Origin: Hyposmocoma kahamanoa
Lineage: Eukaryota > Arthropoda > Insecta > Lepidoptera > Cosmopterigidae
Length of the DNA stretch: 64,000 nucleotides
NCBI RefSeq assembly: GCF_003589595.1
Contig: NW_020655550.1
Coordinates: 402,889 to 466,888, forward strand
Reading direction: 5' to 3'
Position numbers and translations under genes: made by a program. The notes under the pieces were generated by a model. That model searched no databases. It saw only the letters and a program-made list of their open reading frames with translations, and was not told where the DNA came from. Every line of letters starts with the position of its first letter. Position 1 is the stretch's first letter. Below are positions 46,139 through 57,699 of the stretch, piece by piece.

Positions 46139-47580
46139 TACTCTGTACTGAGATTATGCGGATCTAAATGGCATATTTTTTCAAACAATTCACCGTTTCG
46201 GGTCCTTTACAGGTCCCATGGTTAATGGCCGACACAAATATACGCGAGATAGATCCGAAAAAATAGTTTCATTTTCTAAACACAAGACGTGGATCTACGA
46301 AGATTTCTCGTCTTACTACTGTAAAAGCGCGCGAGACGAATGTAGCCCCATTTAATTTTTGTACTAAATTTCGGATGACTGAAAACTGGCGTACTAAATG
46401 AAGCTTATTTCTCAATTCGTTTAAAAATCCGGCGATCGTAAAACCGGCATTCTGTACAAATATCGTATGACACACCTACGTACCTTAGGTTTAGAACAAT
46501 AAAAGAAATTACTAGCACTACATCCTAACAAAATGGCAAATGAAATTCGATAGGGCACGGGTTATAATGGAATGTAGAGGTGTCAGATTAGGCTTTTACA
46601 CCTTCTTTTCCATACTATTTCGTCTATCATTCGTGTCGCTTTAGCTTAGTCACACACGGTGATGTAATGTGATTCAATTATTATTTACTGCTACCGTGGG
46701 AAAAGTATATACGGAATGCCTTACCAGTACATTGTGCAATCGACTGGGATCCGAACAAACTTATAATTACTGGAGATGGACGGACAAATTTCATCACCTA
46801 GTCATAAGAATTATATCAAATATTTTGCTAAAAAATAAAAAGCTTACAATTTCTTTGTTACTAAATAAAATTTGAAAGTAATTATTAGGCGGTAAAATGA
46901 TAGATAGCTAAACTTTAGGAATGTTAAAGGTTATTGCTACTAATATTATCAAAAAGTATGAGATTCCGCCATTTTTGAAAACATTGTCTCAACCACAATT
47001 GGAAACTAACAAGTTTCCAAACAGATTAGGGAACCATCTCCAAAGAGAAAAATCAATCAAACTTCGTCGATTTATTATTTATTCACCGACTACCACAAAA
47101 GTACATTTAAGGGTCGTGGTGGAGTGAATCAAGGGACTGAATCAAACAACGTTCGGAATGAAGGTCCTGGGGTCGTTCCACAATATGTATAATTATCTCG
47201 ATAGATCAAAAAGATAAATCTCTAGTTTGAGATTTATACAGGCCGTTCTTTTTTTTTTTCGATTTACTCAGGATGCGTTTATATTCCATTTTTATCAATA
47301 CTCGTATTTTTTATGGATAAAAGAAATTCTAGGAGTAAGCTAGACTTCAGTAAAGTTTAGTATACACAGGTAGTTAAAAACGTGTTAAACCTCCAGTTTT
47401 GACATTTTCGACGCCATTGTTGTTTTCAGACTTTGGACGTATGATTACGATATGATACATTATTATATTATTGTCTACTAATTATAGTATAGATTTTTTT
47501 TACATAACATATGTATATATGAATTGTTATGTTTCAAATTATGACGGGCCATGGCAGAATAACAGCGAGGGCTATGTAAT

Positions 47581-48499
47581 TAGAGATATTCTCGGTTCGA
47601 GAATATTCTGAAATATTCTTTTTAACTGAGAATATTCTGAGAAGATTGAGAATTTATAATTAAAGATTTTATGATTGAAAATAATACCTACCTACATATT
47701 TTTTTTTTTTTTGAGTTCAATATCCGAAGTGTAAATTATAGTATTTATTAATATGTTGTGGAAAGATCTCAACGCAATAGTTTCCATGGCTTGTTTTTGG
47801 TTTCATAATTGCACTTAACTGCTAAAACGCGCGCCCCATTGCCAAGCAATATGCTTGCGCGCCTGAAATCCACAGCGAACTTTATAACTTCAGATTAAAG
47901 TTCTGTTATAAAGATTGTGGAAGCAGATACGGAAATAGGTGTGAAAAAGCGTACGGAACTTCTGCTGTTGCGGAAGCAGAAGCAGAGGTCTTTTGCATTA
48001 CTACTTTATTTTAGACTGATTAAAGTGTGTATTCCAAAGAAATTGTGATTGTAATGTTTTTTTTAATTATTTTATTTCTTAGCTATCTAAATCATAAAGG
48101 CAGTTTTTGAGATTGTTTTTTAATTGTATTTCACATAAAAATGTAAATTTGAATAAACGTTGCTAAAACTGATCACTTACGTACTTTGTTTTATGTGGAA
48201 ATCCTAATTTGAAACAAACGTTTCAAATTAACAAGAATTTACTGAGAAAATATCCAAGAATATTCTCGAGAATATTCTCATTCGCGAGAATTTACCGACA
48301 TTTTACGTTGCAGAGCAAGTTACATTTTACATTCACTTCATTAAACGTTCAAATGTTCTCAAATCTATTAGTCTCATTCAAAACCAAGTTAAGAAAGTCA
48401 CTAATTTTTTAAATTCTCGTAAATTCTCTTAAAAAAGAATGTTCTCGAGAACTTAACAGCAAAGTTTCCGCTGTCAGAATATTCTCGAACCCATCACTA
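47581..48499. mobile_element. hAT-like MITE with GAGAATATTCTC palindromes
   Basis: The borders are TAGAGATATTCTCGGTTCGA at the left and the reverse complement of TCGAACCCATCACTA at the right. They share GGTTCGAGAATATTCTGA as inverted repeats. TATGTAAT flanks both sides (47573-47580 and 48500-48507), a perfect 8-bp duplication. Clusters of GAGAATATTCTC and related words lie near both ends (47590-47655 and 48255-48490), perhaps transposase-binding repeats. The interior has no recognisable transposase. Confidence 0.82.
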
Positions 48500-48510
48500 T
48501 ATGTAATTAG

Positions 48511-49400
48511 CATAGTCCTCAGATGTTAAGTCATGGATCCTTTTGACATGCTTTTTTATTTTAACCGAAATTGATTCTTATATCTTTTTTATTTTTTTCC
48601 TTTTTATATTGTTTGAAGTTTATGTATTTTGCATTGCAGAGAAAATTGAATTTTCGTACGGCACTATAACTGTATAGTTTGTTCAGCCAAACTAATAACT
48701 ATAAACAATTAGAAACTTTCCCATGACCATGTAATAACGTAGGAAATCAATTAAGATGCTCATACCGATAATATTGGAAGGAGCCGTGTAAAGCTTAACC
48801 TTTCGATAGTAGACCATTTCATGTTCTCAGTACTTTCTTCGTCGAAAATATGCATAAATAATTACACACTTACCATTTGAATATACAAAAAATAATATTT
48901 AACCACGTAGTCTGTATATAACTATGAAAAAGTAAATTTTCTGAAATATAAAATTCCTAATATTAACCTCAGTTTAGAGAGTAGAGGGCTATGAAACCAT
49001 TTTTTCGAATTCAAAGCGTATGTGGTGGTCACAGCTGACGCACCAGCTGTCAGCCGTGACCAAGGGATCTGTAAAGAGTCCAAAACCATTGTATAGTAAG
49101 ACCAAGTAGGGCAACTCCCGCCAGTTCGGCGCATCAATACCTACTCGAAGTTAGGATTATTACATTAGTATTCTAGTTGTACCTACTGGTTGTAAGTATC
49201 TGTATATAAAGTATTGATCATGGTGTTTTTGTCGTATATTGAAATATCCTCTGTCAAATGCAATACTTACGTATTGGTATTAAAGAACAACGTATTATGA
49301 AAGAAAAACATAATAAGAAACCTGCCAGACAACCACAATAATTACCATTAATATAATTGATAATAAGTAGCAGTAAAGCATCTTGTGAAAGAGTTCGTCC
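48511..49400. other. Gene-free stretch
   Basis: AT-rich sequence without shared repeats. Short open frames near 48922-49137 have no recognisable motif. Confidence 0.45.
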
Positions 49401-49404
49401 AGGA

Positions 49405-49660
49405 TAGTACTGCCACCTTACGTATTTCTGCAGCCAAGCAGTAATGTCAACATTACTGTGTTCCGGTTGTGAAGGGTAAGGGTGCTGGTGAAATTACAGG
49501 CACACGGGACTTGTCAACTTGGGAGGGGCACAGTGGCACAGCGCCTCAGATTTAAAGCTCTGAGTGGCACTGCAACAGTTATGGACGGATTATGGAGGCG
49601 CGTAGGTATCTTACTACCAGGCGCACGACTTGTTCGTCCCATCACTTTAATATCATAACT
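49405..49660 (+). repeat. LINE/SINE 3'-tail family, copy 3
   Basis: This is the longest uninterrupted copy: TACTGCCACC, CCAAGCAGTAATGTCAACAT, GTGAAATTACAGGCACACGG, AAAGCTCTGAGTGGCACTGC, GTTATGGACGG and a 3' end GCGCACGACTTGTTCGTCCC. It defines the order used to recognise the other copies. Confidence 0.75.
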
Positions 49661-49877
49661 AAAAAAACCAAAGCCACGAAATCCGGGGCACACAGGAACA
49701 CACAGGTTCAGAACAAATTTAGAAAAGTAGGTTCGGGAGCTTCTCATCTAACGCCCACAGTGCTAACCGCTGGGTAACCATTCGTCAAATAAGCACATAA
49801 ATAAAAAATGTTTATCTTTCCTACCTACTGAAGTAGGTAGCGCGAAGAACGATAATTATGAATTTGTGGCACTCTTA

Positions 49878-51261
49878 AGGCCCATTTAGATGGAGAGAGT
49901 TTCTCGTCTCGAAGATGCGATTATCGAAAGAATATAAAAAAACTTTCCTCGTCTAAACATTCGCGATTATCGACCGTCCACGTGAGCGATAATCTCCTCG
50001 CCTTTCAATATTGAACGTCTCCGTGTAAACAGAACTCGAAAGCAAAAATCGTATTTCGAGTTTATGTGCCAGCCGTTTCTACCACGAGTGCAGTGCGCGA
50101 GGGTGTTTTGATTATCACTGCTTTTCTAAGACAAGAATTAATGGAACGAGAACGAAAAAAAAATTTCAAATAACGGTGAGTGAGTGAGTCCTTTCTAAAT
50201 CCAGGAGGAATAGTCGTGCTCACACTTTTCAAATAATGGCAAGTTGGGTATCGCTTTTGAGGTATTTGAGGGTGCTCATTACGAACATAGCATTTATTTC
50301 TAAATCCAAGATGGCCGACACGACTTTTCAAGCAAATGTACTTTTCAATAAACACTCCTCACTAACTCCTCACTCACTCACTCCCCATTCACTCCCTACT
50401 CACTCACTCACTCACCACTCACTCACTCACCACTCACTCACTCACTCACTCACTCACCACTCACTCACCACTCACTCACCACTCACTCGCCACTCACTCA
50501 CTCACCACTTACTCCCTACTCACTCACTAACTCACTCACTCACTCACTCACTCACTCACTCACTCACTCACTCACTCACTCACCAATCACTCACTCACTT
50601 ACTCACCACTCAATCACTCACTCACCACTCACTCACTCACCACTCACTCACTCACTCACTCACTCACCACTCACTCACTCACGCATGCACGCACGCCCGC
50701 ACGCACGCACTCACTCACTAAGTCACTCACGCACTCACTCGCCCTATAAATTTATTATAATTGTCAGTTTTTGTTTGTGTCAGTAGTTATAAAATTTAAA
50801 AAAAAAGATAAATCAAAATTATATTTCTATACAGTGCAATGAACTTAATATTATCAGCAGTTTCAAATTTGAATGGTTTTTGCATCATTTTGATATATCC
50901 ATAGTCATACCGCAGTACCTAATCACTGAACTCGAATGGCAATTCTCGCACTCAAAACGGTTCGAACCGATTTGTACGATAATCGTATGAACTTGAAAAA
51001 ATGTCATACGAGATCGTGTTTAGACAAGTCGAAAACTCGTAAGCAAGAATCTTCTTACTACATATTACTCCGTGTAAACAGTCGAGGAGGCGATTAAGTT
51101 GCTTGCGAATCTCGTATGACATAATCGTAGGCGAGATTTTAGTTCTTGCCTGAATGTAAACATTGTGATACGATAATCTTATGGCGATTATTGCTTACGA
51201 TAATCGCCTACGAGTTTTCGTCACGAAGCGTGCGAGAAACTCTCCCCATCTAAATGGGCCT
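49878..51261. mobile_element. Harbinger-like MITE with TTA duplication, containing an ACTC array
   Basis: The inverted ends AGGCCCATTTAGATGGAGAG (left) and AGGCCCATTTAGATGGGGAG (reverse complement of right), both continuing to AGTTTCTCG, are flanked by TTA at 49875-49877 and 51262-51264. A 3-bp TTA/TAA duplication is characteristic of PIF/Harbinger. Both subterminal regions hold many GCGATTATC/GATAATCGC and ACTCGTA-type words in both orientations. There is no transposase. The middle holds a 400-bp ACTC microsatellite. Confidence 0.82.
50352..50745 (+). repeat. (CACT)n microsatellite array
   Basis: About 400 bp of CACT/ACTC tetranucleotide repeats, interrupted by CACCACTCACT and CCCTACT variants and ending in GCACGCACGC-type units. 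It produces a long open frame of Ser-Leu-Thr-His repeats that I do not regard as a gene. Confidence 0.95.
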
Positions 51262-51284
51262 TTATTCAAACAACCAATACCTCC

Positions 51285-51457
51285 AAAGAACGCTTAAGAC
51301 GTAAACTTAATTTTTCGGACGAGTTCTGTTTTTGTTTCTTTATTATTTTTCACAAAATTCGATTTTTTTTATGTTTTGTTTTCGATTTTTTTTTATATAA
51401 TATGGCTGTTTACAAAAATAACGTAGTTGGCGTAGAGTTCATTGGAAGCTTCCACAA
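51285..51457. repeat. ATACCTCCAA-ended MITE, copy 1 (degraded)
   Basis: Left end CAATACCTCCAAAGAACGC. The interior shares CTGTTTTTGTTTCTTTATTA, TTTTCACAAAATTCGATTTT and GTTTACAAAAAT with the copy at 57399. The right end GGCGTAGAGTTCATTGGAAG is degraded. It begins about 20 bp beyond the Harbinger-like element. Confidence 0.6.
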
Positions 51458-51644
51458 GTACCGCGATTTGCATGAAAACCAAGCATGTCACATTTTTTGT
51501 ACCTCCGATGAAGTACTTGTGACGCTGTTTAGTGATGGGAAACCTCCTTCGGCGCTAAAGCGATTGATTAATTCGAAGACGCGGACACAACACCTATTAA
51601 AAACAATGATTTTTCAAGTATTTGTTGATGCTAAGAATCTGTGA
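51402..51644 (+). CDS. Unrecognised 80-codon open frame
   Basis: The frame begins in the degraded MITE and continues past it. Its second half (CHIFCTSDEVLVTLFSDGKP then PPSALKRLINSK) has more ordinary amino acid use than chance frames nearby. I recognise no domain. It could be a transposon remnant or an exon fragment, but a chance frame cannot be excluded. Confidence 0.15.
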   Translation: MAVYKNNVVGVEFIGSFHKYRDLHENQACHIFCTSDEVLVTLFSDGKPPSALKRLINSKTRTQHLLKTMIFQVFVDAKNL

Positions 51645-52084
51645 AATATTAATATAGTACAATAATACCAGAATAAGATAATTAGGTCTTTTATTAATAC
51701 GTGTTTTGAAAAAAAAAGGTTGCTTCGGAAAACTTAAAAAAAACAACAACAAACTTTATAGAATATTTTGAAAACATTTTCTAAGGTCTTAAGAATTATC
51801 ATCCCTTTGTTTCCTAAATCGATCAGAATCGAGAGCTGTGTTGCATCAAGTGAACATCACTAATCTTTATTAAAATTTGACCATAAACATGACGAAGACC
51901 GTACCACGAAACTGAATGCATTATACGAAAGTATCGTCTACTAAAGAAGGACCACAAGCCCTGTACCGCACCAAGTAAAAGCAGCTATTTATTACGAATC
52001 ACAAGGCATACACTCGTTTGCATACGAGAGTCATGCAAAAAGAAGCTAGTTTTTCAAAAATTATAAAATTTATTCTTTATTACA

Positions 52085-52830
52085 GATATCGATTTTTTCA
52101 AATTATTCACCATGAACACGTATACACTTTTCCATTCGTCTAAACCACTTGGAAAATATCCATGACCACTCGTCTTTAGACATCTCGGAAATCTCCAAGT
52201 TATAAGCAGCCAAAGACATCTTCTTTGCTTTCAAACAGCTTGCCTTTTAATTTTTCTTGAATTTTGGAAAGAGGTAAAAATCACAAGGTTAGATCAGGGG
52301 AATATGGCAGGTCCGGCAGGATATATACATTTTTGTAATGAAAATAGTCGAGCGTTTTAGCAGAAGTGTGCGGAGCGGCGTTGTCGTGACGCTAGAGTAA
52401 GTGCCGGATTCCTGACTTCGGCCGCTTGTCACACCAAGCTGACAAGATTTTTGGGGCACAAACTGAAGTCAATGGTTATACCATTCGGAGATAACTGTCC
52501 TTTGATCCTCTAGCACTACAGTAGCAATATGTCCCGTCATACAGAAAAATGAGGCGACCATTTGTTTCTTTGTGCTTCGTGTACGACGACATTTCGTTGG
52601 CGTCGGCTCATCTTCGAAGCACCATACAGTGGACTGTCGGTTTGTTTCAGCATCATAGTTATATAACCATGTTTCGTCACCTGTCAGTATATATAAACGT
52701 TTTTTTTTCGCCAGTGTCGTATTTACCTATCATTAATTTGCACAAATCCACGCGATGTTCTTTCTGCTCATCGTAAAGTTTGTGCGGAACCCATATCGAA
52801 CAACGCTTATGGAGGCTTATCGAGCTAAAA
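52085..52830 (-). pseudogene. mariner transposase, second subfamily, decayed
   Basis: On the minus strand the order is RCSIWVPHKLYDEQKEHRVD near 52800-52740, then the first catalytic Asp in LTGDETWLYNYDAETNRQS, STKKQMVASFFCMTGHIATV, the second Asp in RHDNAAPHTSAKTLDYF in another frame, and the third in LPYSPDL. The C-terminal RRMEKCIRVHGE ends near 52100. There are several stops and at least two frame changes. The sequence differs from the mariner at 13040, so it is a separate lineage. Terminal repeats were not located. Confidence 0.88.
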
Positions 52831-52982
52831 GTTCAAAACAGTCTTGCGGTTTCAAACCTTTTTTGTAGTCATAACAAATCATAACAGACAATCACGTCGA
52901 GAGAGCTCCATTGTTGCGAACAAAATTCCCGCGAGATTGTCTCCGAAAAATAAAAAAATAAATAAATAACCTAACCTCCGGT

Positions 52983-53208
52983 AAAAAAACCGACCTCAAA
53001 AGTTATTCATCCCCTAGTTTGCCACCCTTAGAGGTGGAATATTTTCTTGAAATTTAAATGAGACCACATCTGAGGTACCTTCTTACCAACAAAAAAGAAT
53101 TATCAAAATTGGTTCACAAATGGCGGAGTTATCGCGTAACATAAACACAAAAAAAATCATACATACGAATTGAGAACCTCCTCCTTTTTTTTTTGAAGTC
53201 ATTTAAAA
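52983..53208 (-). repeat. AACCGACTTCAAAA family, copy 4
   Basis: A near full-length copy in minus orientation, with GAGAACCTCCTCC and GTTATCGCGTAACAT at the right side, and CCACCCTTAGAGGTGGAATA and AAAACCGACCTCAAAAGTTA at the left. It follows directly after the dead mariner. Confidence 0.75.
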
Positions 53209-55472
53209 ATTATTCGATTTAAGACGTGTTCCATTTTCAAATTTATTAGCAAATAACAAATAACCTACCTATATACTTACGACGGTGTATAATTTGCCAG
53301 TATCAAACAAGTGATTAAAGAGTATCTAACATTGACTTACAAATAAAACAATGTATCTAAGTTCTTTTGGCATGACCTTCGTATTTGTTTTCTCGAAATT
53401 CATTCAAATAGAAAATAATAGATTTAATAAAAAAATTATTTATATTCTGATTACAAAATTACATAACTGTGGAAGGAAGCATTTTTTATTTATCTTCTCA
53501 CAGCTGCGGTGTTTTTGTAGAGCTCAGTGAGTAGAGGACTAATTACTAAATTCCTATAGTTGTCGTGGTCTAGACCATTCGGATTTCTAAACTTAGGCAT
53601 TTTCGTAATTTCAAATTCGAGTTTTAATTTTTAAACAGCCTGTATAAATAATAACCGGTGAATCACGAAATAACACTTGTAAAGCAAGACGAATCCTGTC
53701 CGAGAGCTCGACAAAAAACCAAGCATTTTTTACTCCAAGGAATGCGAAGAAAGGTTGTACTGAGTCCTGCTTCACTATCTATTTAAATTAACCTGCTCTG
53801 ATTCAAGAATTTTACTTATTTTTTTATTGTATAAGCGCATGAAATATTCATATATTATTTTTATAATAGTTATATACTTAATTATAGTTAAATATAACGG
53901 GAACGTGTTTGCGTAACTGGCTATATTATACTAGATTTTTGTCAAGACTAGATTCCGTCAGATAAAATATATTTTGCAGATAAATTCTGCACAACTTCTT
54001 CAGTTTCATTTGCTTGTTTTAACGAATGTGGATTAGAACTGACATGTACATATTTTCTATTGCTTGAACTCAATTACGTACTATTTAATACGCATTGTCA
54101 ATATATCGATCTAACATCAAGGTACTTGGACGTAATGAAGATAACGAGCAGCAAATAAAAAAATGAACGCCTACATATCGGAAGATTGGCGCAACGCTCG
54201 CAAAAATTAATCTAACTCTTACTTTCATATCGCGATTCTGCTTAATTGAAACGGCTTCTTTAATTAATGTTCTCTCTCTGTCTTATTATAAACTACTTTT
54301 ACTTTACCTGTATCATATAAATTGATTGTTTAAAAAATAACTACTAAAATCTGTGCATTATGAAAACTGTTGTGCGCTCTCGTTACGTGACGTGTTAGAT
54401 AAGATCTTTTATTAGTTTTTTTCTTTAAACAAATGGGCACTCATGACGATCTTATTGTATGTAAACTTAATACATGCGTATAATGTAAGAGATAAAGTTT
54501 ACGAAACATCAATTGTCAGATCTCTGTACGCGTCTGCCTACGAATTAAAAAAATATTCGCGAAAGACAATGTGCTACGAGGTACTTTATTATTATGCAGA
54601 GAAGGTGCTAAAGTACAATGGCGCTGTAAAGTTACGATGCTGTTATTCCATTTAAATATCCATCAGGCCAGCGGCGATGTGGCAGTTTGATGATGATGTA
54701 CAGTCGCCAAAGGAAATATGGCCTGAATGCTGTGTCTAATCGCTAAGGAGCGCGGGGCCGACGCGCCCTTCACCGGCGAATACAGGTTTTCCCAAAAAAT
54801 TGTTAATTCTGCGTTCCAGATTTTTTTTATGACAATACAACGTGGTGGATAATAACATATCATACGAAATGTAATTATCGCACTCGTGCAGCACTCTATA
54901 AAATTAACATAAATTATATGTATGTTCAAGAAGGCAAAAAGTTTTTCGTGATTTCAATTATACAATATAAACTGACTACTTACAATTACTATAACTTCAG
55001 TAAAATCGTCATAATGATTACGATTATACAAAAAACAAAGACCATTCGTCTATATACGTAGAAAGCCCACACTCACCTTAATTGAATCACTACTCAGTTA
55101 TGGTACCGTAATTATAGACTACTTCTTGTTTAATTATAGAGCAAGTGTCGTTTAGTGATAATGACCAACTCGGTGATTGATTTCTGTTCACTCCCTTTAA
55201 GAAACACTATGCAATTATTCATAGCTATTGATGATTACCAGTAGACAGCAATATTATAAAAGTTCATATATATGCTAGACCTATATAAATAATATAAGTT
55301 TGTCACAATTAATATTGTCTTCAATTAGATAACTGGAAATTGTAACATCTATATACTCATTATTTGACTGTATATTCGGGACTTATTCGTGTATAAAAAC
55401 ACATTTTCTTTAACTCGAAGTTTCGGACGTATTGCAACGTATATGGTGTCGAAGGGACTGAAGAAGCGGGTG
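53209..55472. other. Gene-free stretch with one GC-rich patch
   Basis: Mostly AT-rich. At about 54660-54790 there is a short GC-rich patch containing GCGCGGGGCCGACGCGCCC and then CAG followed by GTTTTC. It may be an exon or repeat relic, but I could not fix a frame or a partner. Confidence 0.35.
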
Positions 55473-55690
55473 TCAATGTCTTCTAGCCGTGCGGGTTTTA
55501 CTAACTACCCGCACTTGATCTTCATTATTTATTTGTGCACTAGGGTTGTCACTAGACCGACACACGACGTCGGGCGATACTTGATGCTGCTTACATTTGC
55601 TGATGACTGGATCCCACGACGATAAAAGTTTAAAACCGTCTTCTCGTTTAAGTCCCGAGAACACGATGAAGTCCCGAGAACACAATTAAG
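55473..55690 (-). pseudogene. Penelope-like element C-terminal remnant
   Basis: The minus strand encodes LKREDGFKLLSSWDPVISKC followed by KQHQVSP. This matches the end of the intact Penelope-like frame at 62240, which has NFNREDGFSVPPVWDPVF at the corresponding place. In such elements this segment follows the GIY-YIG domain. Only this tail is recognisable; the upstream part in this frame is unrelated. It is a second, differently diverged member of the family. Confidence 0.65.
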
Positions 55691-56899
55691 TCCCGAATTT
55701 ACAATAATGCGTGAAAATCGTGAAAGTTTAAATCAGTGTATCTATTATACTCATCTTATAACTTTGAATTAAATTTTTTTAGAGGTTTAGAGCTTCCAAA
55801 ATTCGATGTTTTCATTAATGAAGCTGATCTTGAAATGCGTCTAAAATTACTTCTAAAATGAAACGTACCACTTCAAACAGAGTAAAAACGATGAAAAAAA
55901 AAAACTTCTATTATTTTGGTTATTATTTTAAGTTTCAATAGTACCAGAATAATTAATCGCACTAGAAATAATCCTCATCTTTCTTTCTTGTCGCCGTAAT
56001 TGTCCTGTATAAAATACAAATATAATATAACATTCTTCGTATATACGATTGCAATTTTCGATAACGGCTCTACAATAAGGCCTCCTACACACGTCGCGGC
56101 TGTCAAATTAGCTTCGTTACAATTGATTGTGTCAAGAGAAATCTAAACAAATGTCGCTTCACTACATAATAGTGATGTATTGGGCAATTGATCACTTTCG
56201 ATAGGAATTAGCGAACTATGTGACATTCTCAATATTAATAAGTATATACACAATTGTAAGTAGGTAGTAAATACATCGTATTATGTACATGTACATTGTC
56301 AAAGTACTAAGATGCGTATAATGCTGAAAATTTTGTAAAATATACAGTTAGCATTTCTTTTTAAAAATACCGAAAAGCAGAGAAAGTGACATAAAACTTA
56401 TACCCGTAACAATTGCATACTTGTAGTTTAAAGTTAGAACCGATAGCCATGAATATAATACAAAGAGGTAAGAAAGGAAAAGTTGTTAACAACATAAGCT
56501 TAGCATAACAATAGAAAAGGGCCACCGAATGATTTCTCTCATTTACGTACTTCTCAAAACACATATGGCTACAAGCAATCGAGAAATGAGTGTTTGCTTA
56601 TTATATATATATTTGATGAACTATGTGAGTAATAAATAACAGTATTTGAATTTGGACGAAGGCGCGTATTGACCATTGCATAAAAGTAACTTAAACGAAA
56701 CTCCAGTGTTTACTATTGGCCCCAAAAATAGTACGTGTAATTTGGAAATTTAATGTGAATGAAGGGAGCAGGTGATTATTTTTTATTTGAAGGCATTATG
56801 TGTGCTTAAATAATTTGCGTCAACTTCTTCATTTATTCTACGTAAAGCCAAAGCCAGGAGGAAGAAGGTATTCGTCAACTTTTCACCGAATCGGACCAG

Positions 56900-57089
56900 G
56901 GGGGCTACTCTCGATCTCCGTCCGACATCCGTCGGAAACAATTACTGTCAAATAAGTAATATTCGATAAAATTAAAAGACAAGTACCCAGTATGAAGCTT
57001 CATTCGCATCACGCGTCTTTTCATTTGGTCAAGTATTGCTTATTTGGCAATTTCGGACGGATGTCGGACGGAGATCGAGAGTAGACCCC
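56900..57089. mobile_element. 190-bp MITE
   Basis: Inverted ends: GGGGCTACTCTCGATCTCCG then TCCGACATCCGTC at the left, and GGGGTCTACTCTCGATCTCC then GTCCGACATCCGTCC as the reverse complement of the right. The inner CAAATAAGTAATA/ATTGCTTATTTGG also pair. It is small, non-coding and strongly palindromic. Target duplication not identified. Confidence 0.75.
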
Positions 57090-57214
57090 ATGATATCTGG
57101 CATCGTTGGTATCGACTCAATTGTACACTGCGTAGTTTAAAAGAAAGTATGACATCCGTAAAACATATGTTAGGAAGGAATAATTAATACAAATCAACGC
57201 AAAATTTAAGAAAT

Positions 57215-57690
57215 AGAAGTACTGCCACATTATCTATTTCTGCCGCCAAGCAGTAATGTGAGCATTACTGCGTCTTGGTTTTGAGGGATAAGGGTGCTGC
57301 TGAAATTACAGGCATATGGGACTGGTGTCTCATGGTGACGGGCACAGTGTACTCCTCGGATCTTTGTGAGTTAAAACTCTGAGTGGCACTGCAAATCGAT
57401 ACCTCCAACGAACACTATACCAACATAATATTTGGACCTGTTCTGTTTTTATTTTGTTTTTGTTATTCTTTTTTTCACAAAAAACTTTTTTTCCAATTTT
57501 GTTTTCGGTTTCTTTATTTCTTTTTCACAAAATTTGGGGAGCATAATATTAGTAAATAAGTATGCTTGTTTACAAAAATTACAGAAAATGACCAAAAAAT
57601 AAAGTTGGCGTATTCATTGGAGGTATTGAAATGTTATGGACAGGCGTCGTGCTTTCTAACAGGCGCACGACTTGTTCGTCCCGTCACCTG
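57215..57690 (+). repeat. LINE/SINE 3'-tail family, copy 4, split by a MITE
   Basis: The first part (TACTGCCACATTATCTATTT to GAGTGGCACTGCAAAT) lies at 57219-57398. The rest (TTATGGACAGGCGTCG to GACTTGTTCGTCCCGTCACC) resumes at about 57637. The insertion point lies between CACTGCAA and TTATGGAC of the family consensus. Confidence 0.8.
57399..57632. mobile_element. ATACCTCCAA-ended MITE, copy 2, inserted in LINE tail
   Basis: Left end CGATACCTCCAACGAACAC, right end GTATTCATTGGAGGTATTG; their reverse complements match over about 17 bp with few changes. It is flanked by AAAT on each side. The interior is T-rich with CTGTTTTTATTTTG, TTTTTCACAAAA and GTTTACAAAAATTAC. The clean interruption of a known repeat fixes the borders. 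Confidence 0.8.
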
Positions 57691-57699
57691 GTATCATAA

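Noticed and set aside
50236..50721. 161-codon frame of repeated Ser-Leu-Thr-His
   Set aside because: It is a translation of the (CACT)n microsatellite; no unique coding sequence, splice sites or domain.
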